Assembly (NCBI RefSeq): GCF_000417875.1
Contig: NW_006920873.1
Coordinates: 103,058-115,233, forward strand
Direction of reading: 5' to 3'
From: Pseudozyma flocculosa PF-1
Lineage: Eukaryota > Basidiomycota > Ustilaginomycetes > Ustilaginales > Ustilaginaceae
Length of the DNA stretch: 12,176 nt
Made by a program: the position numbers and the translations under genes. The notes beneath the pieces were generated by a model, which was not told the origin of the DNA, did no database searches, and was given only the letters and a program-made list of their open reading frames with translations. Of the stretch, positions 8,753-12,176 are shown piece by piece. How positions within the stretch are numbered: the stretch's first letter is position 1; each line of letters starts with the position of its first letter.

Positions 8753-8847
8753 ACACACCGCACCCACTGGTGGCCGCGACGCTCCCTCCCCGGACCGGCA
8801 CTGGCTCCCTCGGACCGCTTCATACCCCACCACATCACACGCCCGGC

Positions 8848-10585
8848 ATGAGGCCCACCACGTCCCGCTCCGACCAGAGCGTCTCGCTCGCCGCCACCTC
8901 GGGCCCCTCCACCCCCACCGCAGAGCACAACGACCCGCATCACCCAGACGCCGCCACCAGCAGCGACCTCGAGGCTTCGCCCACCGCGCCGGCAACGCCC
9001 GCCATCGAGAAGCAGCAGCAGCACCTCCATGGCGACGACAAGCTCGTAACGTGGGCACACGGTCCGCCCGAGGCCGACCCCGACAACCCGCTCGGCTGGT
9101 CAAAGATGCGCAAGTGGGGCACCGTCGTCGTCGTCTCGGCCGCCTCATTCTGCGTCACGTCCACCTCGTCCATCATCAGCCTCGCCTACGACGGCATCAT
9201 GCAGGACTTCAAAATCAGCAAGATCGTCTCCATCCTCGGCCTCTCGCTCTTTGTCGCCGGCCTCGGCCTCGGTCCCATGTTTCTCGCACCCCTCAGCGAG
9301 TTCTACGGTCGCCGCCCCATCTATCTCTGCTCCTTTTCGGCCTTTTTCCTGCTCGGCTTCCCCGTCTCGTTTGCCAACAACCCAGCCGTCTTCTTCATCT
9401 TCCGCTTCCTCACCGGCTTCGGAGGCTCGGCGCTGCTCTCGGTCGCCGGCGGCTCCGTCAGCGACTGCTTTGACCAGCGCGACCTCTACATCCCTATGGC
9501 CGTCTTCACCCTCTCCCCGTTCCTGGGACCGGCGAGCGGCTCCCTGCTCAGCGGCTTCATCAACCAAAACGTGCAGTGGCGGTGGTCGTTTTGGGTCATC
9601 AACATTTGGTCCGCGTGCACCCTGGTCGCCATCTACTTTTTCGCGCCCGAGACGTATGCGCCCATCATCCTCGCCAAGCGTGCGCGCAGGCTGCGCAAGC
9701 AGACGGGCGACGACAAGCTTTATGCCCAGCACGAGCGCAACATCGGCCAGAAGAGCGTCGTCCGCACCATCGCCACCAGCTGCACCCGCCCCTTTGAGCT
9801 GCTAATCAACGAGTACATGCTCGCTCTGCTGTGCATCTGGTCGGCGCTGCTGCTCGGTCTGCTCTACCTCCTCTTCATCGCCTTTCGTGAGTATTGGCCG
9901 CTCGCTGCCAGTCAAAGGTCGTGACATGCTGCGAAGCAAAGAAGAGCGATGGGCTGACTAAGCCTCGCCATCTATTCCCTCGCCCTGCTTGGACCGAATC
10001 GCCCCCCCCTTCTTTCAAACAGCCATCGTCTTCCGCCAGCACGGCTTCAACGTGCAAGAAGTGGGCCTCAGCTTCGTTGGCATCGGCCTCGGTCAGCTCG
10101 TGGCGCTGGCCTCGATGCCGTACTGGGCGCGAAAGTACGCCGCCGCACGAGAGGCTGGGGGTGGCGTCGCCCCTCCCGAGGCGCGGCTTCCCGTCGCCAT
10201 GGCGGGCGCGCTCATCATGCCCGTCGGCCTGTTCGCGTTCGCTTTTACCAGCTACGCCTCGGTGCCCTGGATCGTGCCCATCCTCGCCAGCATCCTCATC
10301 GGCCTGGCAATAGGCCTGACCTACATCTCGATCTTTTCCTTTACCGTCGACGCGTACCGCCCCGTGGCGGCGTCGGCCATGGCGGCCAACTCGATTGTCC
10401 GCAGCAGCTGGGCCGCCGCCTTTCCGCTGTTTGCGGGGCAGATGTACAGCGGCCTGGGCGTCGTGGGCGCCAGCGCGCTTCTGGCCGGGCTCAATGTGCT
10501 GATGGTGCCGCTGCCGTTCCTCTTTTACCGGTACGGCGCGCGGATCAGGGCCAAGAGCAAGTTCACCAACAGCGCGCAGACATAG
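8848..10585 (+). CDS. Major facilitator superfamily transporter, DHA1 drug/polyamine:H+ antiporter type (2 exons)
   Basis: Join(8848..9886, 10023..10585), 533 residues, the usual length for 12-TM fungal DHA1 carriers. Family knowledge: these plasma-membrane (sometimes vacuolar) proton antiporters export drugs, fungicides, polyamines or metabolites. Seen: a disordered Ser/Thr/Pro-rich cytosolic N-terminus (1-65); VTWAHGPPEADPDNPLGWSK (68-86), like the pre-TM1 signature of this group; TM1 from about 91; motif A in the fungal form PLSEFYGRRP (148-157) after TM2; RFLTGFGGSALLSVAGGSVSD (186-206, motif B region); LGPASGSLLSGFI (226-238, motif C) with WRWSFWVINI; a charged central loop (~275-315); then six TMs including AFPIVFRQHGF at the splice junction, and AANSIVRSSWAAAFPLF near TM11. 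It ends YRYGARIRAKSKF plus a short tail, as relatives do. The first in-frame ATG was used; frame upstream is open but ATG-free. Substrate cannot be told from sequence. Confidence 0.93.
9887..10022 (+). other. MFS gene intron (136 bp, phase 1)
   Basis: Donor CTTTC|GTGAGT, branch-like CTGAC in GGGCTGACTAAG, a run of eight C at 10002-10009, and acceptor TTCAAACAG|CCATC. C plus CC restores Pro in AFPIVFRQHGF, the conserved order in TM7 of this family. The unspliced frame would end soon after the donor. Confidence 0.93.
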
Positions 10586-10867
10586 ACGTGGCGTCCGGTG
10601 CGGACGCCCGCTTGCAGTAGATGAAACGAATGACAATGCCCACGGTGCCTGCCCCCTGTCTGCAGCGATCGAGAGCCGGCCTAACACTTGCAACGCCTTC
10701 ATATTTGGACGCCTTCGTCGCTTCGACATTGTTCGTCGTCGTCGCCGTCTATCTACCTACACAGACAGGGGCAAAGGGGGATAGATACAAGAAGGACAGG
10801 TAGGGGGAGGGGGGCTAGGCGGGATGGAACAAACGGGGGCGGGGGATCAGGGAGGACAAGGGGCACC
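10586..10867. other. Convergent 3' intergenic region
   Basis: These 282 bases separate the stop codons of the MFS gene and the 7-TM gene and must hold both poly(A) sites. The right part is G-rich on the plus strand (C-rich on the other). I cannot identify a clear poly(A) signal or any gene. Confidence 0.5.
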
Positions 10868-12176
10868 TCAGGCGGTGGCGGTAGCGGTGGCCGTTGCGCC
10901 GTCGCCGCCATCGCCGTCTGCGTCGCCCCCCTTCTTCTTGCCGGGGGCGTGGGCAAAGAAGAGGAGGAAGACCATGAGCCACATGGGGAAGATGTAGACG
11001 AGGTTGAAGATGACGGGCGTCTGCGGGTTGCCGCGGCTGGCCATGGTGAGCTGGAGCTGCTCCCAGGCGATGCCCTCGGACTTGGGGCCGTACATTCCCT
11101 GCGGGGCGAGCGAGAGGCCGTTTGCGACGCGCTCGTCGTCGGTGGTGGAGCTCGAGGAGCCGCCCGAGAAGAAGGGGAGGAGGTCGGACGAGGAGCCGCT
11201 GCCGCCATTCTCCTCGGAGAGGCGCGAGGTGGCGTGGAGCGTCTGGAGGAGGCGGTAGACGCACGAGATAAAGAGGAGGACGAGGAGGAGGAAAATGTAG
11301 CCGCCGGGGCGCATGCTGCCGTTGTCGCCGCGGGCGACGGGGATGAGGAGCGCGGTGCCGAGGATGAGGATGATTTCGACAATGCTCGCCACGACGGGGG
11401 CGATGCGGACGACTCCGGGCGGCTGGATCGAGGGCAGGTCCTGGGCCGTGTACCGGTTGCGCAGCGCGTCGTCCCACTGTTTCATCCACGAGGCGTCGTA
11501 GGCGGCGGCGACGAGGAAGAGGATAAAGACGACGAGGTTGAGCGCGCGCAGCACGGCGGCGGCGGTGGGCACGCCCGTCGGCCGTCCGCTCTGGCCCGCA
11601 TAGAGGCCGAGGAGCGCGATGAGGGGCTCGAGGAGCAGCGGCAGCAGGACGGCGAGGATGATGCTCATGGCCATCATGAGGCCCGTCGAGGGCGTCTGGT
11701 CCGAGAGGCGCGCGCGCATCCCGAACCCGACCATCATGAGCACCATGTAGACGATGATGGTGAAGAGCACGCTGCTGATGAGGCTCGAGCGGCGCAGCAG
11801 GCGGATCAGCAGGAGCGGGATCAGGCAGATGGTGGCGAGGATCCACACGACCGAGGCGGCCAGGTCGCCGTTCTTGTACGGCACCGCACCCACGATGGTG
11901 TCGAGCCAGCCCAGGTCGGGCGAGTCCGGGTTGTTGATGTTGGTCGGCGCCTGGCCGTTGCCCGAGTCGTTGACGGCGCGCGACCGCGGCGCGGGCACCG
12001 ACGTGTTGAGGTTCGAGTCCGGCCCAAAGTTGACGTACGACGACGTGGCCCGCGTCATGGTCACGTACGACGTGAACTGCGGGAAAATGTCGGCCTGCTC
12101 GTACGACGCCGAGGCGGCGTCCGAGTCGAATTGACGCCGATGCTGCTGCTGCTGCGACGACGACGACGATGGCGCA
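10868..12176 (-). CDS. Seven-transmembrane protein of uncertain family (5' end probably outside window)
   Basis: A single open frame ends at TGA (10868-10870) and stays open to the right edge. Counting from the in-frame ATG at 12058 gives 396 residues; 39 more codons before it (APSSSSSSQQQQHRRQFDSD and on) also show strong G/C third-position use, so the true start is probably beyond 12176, although ACCATGA at 12058 is a good start context. Hydrophobic segments, numbered from that ATG: about 65-86, 94-113, 128-153, 168-188, 218-241, 252-273 and 348-370. A Ser/Gly/Asp-rich loop (~280-340) separates TM6 and TM7. The tail is Lys then Asp/Gly, ending in alternating Thr-Ala. Seven TMs with an Arg/Tyr pair late in TM6 (CVYRLLQTL) recall fungal RTA1-like or DUF7702-type membrane proteins, but no signature is clear enough to assign. 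Located in a membrane; role unknown. Convergent with the MFS gene. Confidence 0.75.
   Translation of the reverse strand, partial: APSSSSSQQQQHRRQFDSDAASASYEQADIFPQFTSYVTMTRATSSYVNFGPDSNLNTSVPAPRSRAVNDSGNGQAPTNINNPDSPDLGWLDTIVGAVPYKNGDLAASVVWILATICLIPLLLIRLLRRSSLISSVLFTIIVYMVLMMVGFGMRARLSDQTPSTGLMMAMSIILAVLLPLLLEPLIALLGLYAGQSGRPTGVPTAAAVLRALNLVVFILFLVAAAYDASWMKQWDDALRNRYTAQDLPSIQPPGVVRIAPVVASIVEIILILGTALLIPVARGDNGSMRPGGYIFLLLVLLFISCVYRLLQTLHATSRLSEENGGSGSSSDLLPFFSGGSSSSTTDDERVANGLSLAPQGMYGPKSEGIAWEQLQLTMASRGNPQTPVIFNLVYIFPMWLMVFLLFFAHAPGKKKGGDADGDGGDGATATATATA
12139..12172 (-). repeat. Short TCG/CAG triplet runs coding Ser and Gln
   Basis: Read on the minus strand there are six TCG codons and then four CAG codons, giving a Ser6-Gln4 stretch in the upstream part of the 7-TM reading frame. 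It is one reason to think this part is translated. Confidence 0.6.

Larger units (their letters stand above)
7742..8847 (+). promoter_or_regulatory. 3' flank of the orphan gene and promoter/leader of the MFS gene
   Basis: No supportable gene in these 1.1 kb. The first part must hold the orphan gene's 3' UTR and poly(A) site, which I cannot place. The second part carries a GGCCAGG cluster (8325-8338), a 7-base inverted repeat CGGCAGG/CCTGCCG (8444-8450 and 8464-8470), TACATACATAG (8508-8518), a CT-rich tract (about 8555-8610), two upstream ORFs and a TCGCCC microsatellite. No ATG occurs between 8636 and the start codon at 8848. Confidence 0.45.

Noticed and set aside
8268..9473. 401-codon plus-strand frame with Ser-Pro repeats
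   Set aside because: It is the microsatellite and an out-of-frame reading of MFS exon 1; the protein is Arg/His/Pro-rich with no domains.
10815..11846. 343-codon minus-strand frame overlapping the 7-TM gene
   Set aside because: His/Pro/Arg-rich shadow of the membrane protein frame, with no hydrophobic pattern or family motif.
12010..12020. GGTTCGAGTCC on the plus strand, a match to the tRNA B-box consensus
   Set aside because: The flanking bases do not form a T-stem, and it lies inside the 7-TM coding frame on the other strand, so no tRNA is supported.
1..12176. Search for mobile elements, CRISPR-like arrays, RNA genes and biosynthetic or defence clusters
   Set aside because: No terminal repeats, transposase motifs, regularly spaced repeats or tRNA/rRNA signatures were seen by eye, and gene content is ordinary fungal.

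Overview
The window looks like nuclear DNA of a filamentous or yeast-like fungus, most likely a GC-rich basidiomycete; a smut relative (Ustilaginomycotina) is my guess from gene style and not a firm assignment. The evidence is high GC with strong G/C third-codon preference, short spliceosomal introns (88-141 bp, donors GTGAGT, GTGAGC or GTAAGT, acceptors CAG), CT-rich leaders, glutamine tracts coded by mixed CAA/CAG, and fungal protein families. There are no bacterial operons, RNA genes, transposons or CRISPR arrays that I can support.

Layout. (1) 1-3795, minus strand: a three-exon gene for a Far11/STRIP-type scaffold of the STRIPAK complex (N1221 plus DUF3402 regions); its C-terminus runs off the left edge. 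(2) 3796-5775: a head-to-head intergenic region. Its half nearest Far11 (3796-4916) has no ATG at all on the Far11 strand, which suggests a very long 5' leader; it also holds a CCTGG-type short repeat. (3) 5776-7741, plus strand: a two-exon gene for a 625-residue, mostly disordered protein of unknown function with a C-terminal polyQ tract. (4) 7742-8847: 3' flank of that gene and promoter/leader of the next, with a 62-bp (TCGCCC)n microsatellite and two short upstream ORFs. (5) 8848-10585, plus strand: a two-exon gene for a 12-TM major facilitator transporter of the fungal DHA1 drug/polyamine type. (6) 10868-12176, minus strand: a seven-TM membrane protein, convergent with the transporter; its reading frame is still open at the right edge, so its N-terminus is probably incomplete.

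The four genes are ordinary neighbours and not an evident pathway: a signalling scaffold, an orphan disordered protein, a transporter and a 7-TM protein. I see no sign of a new defence or mobile system. The best leads are the strand-specific ATG desert upstream of far11, the stop-free, codon-multiple far11 intron 1 that contains an in-frame ATG, and the two competing gene models at the 5' end of the orphan gene.
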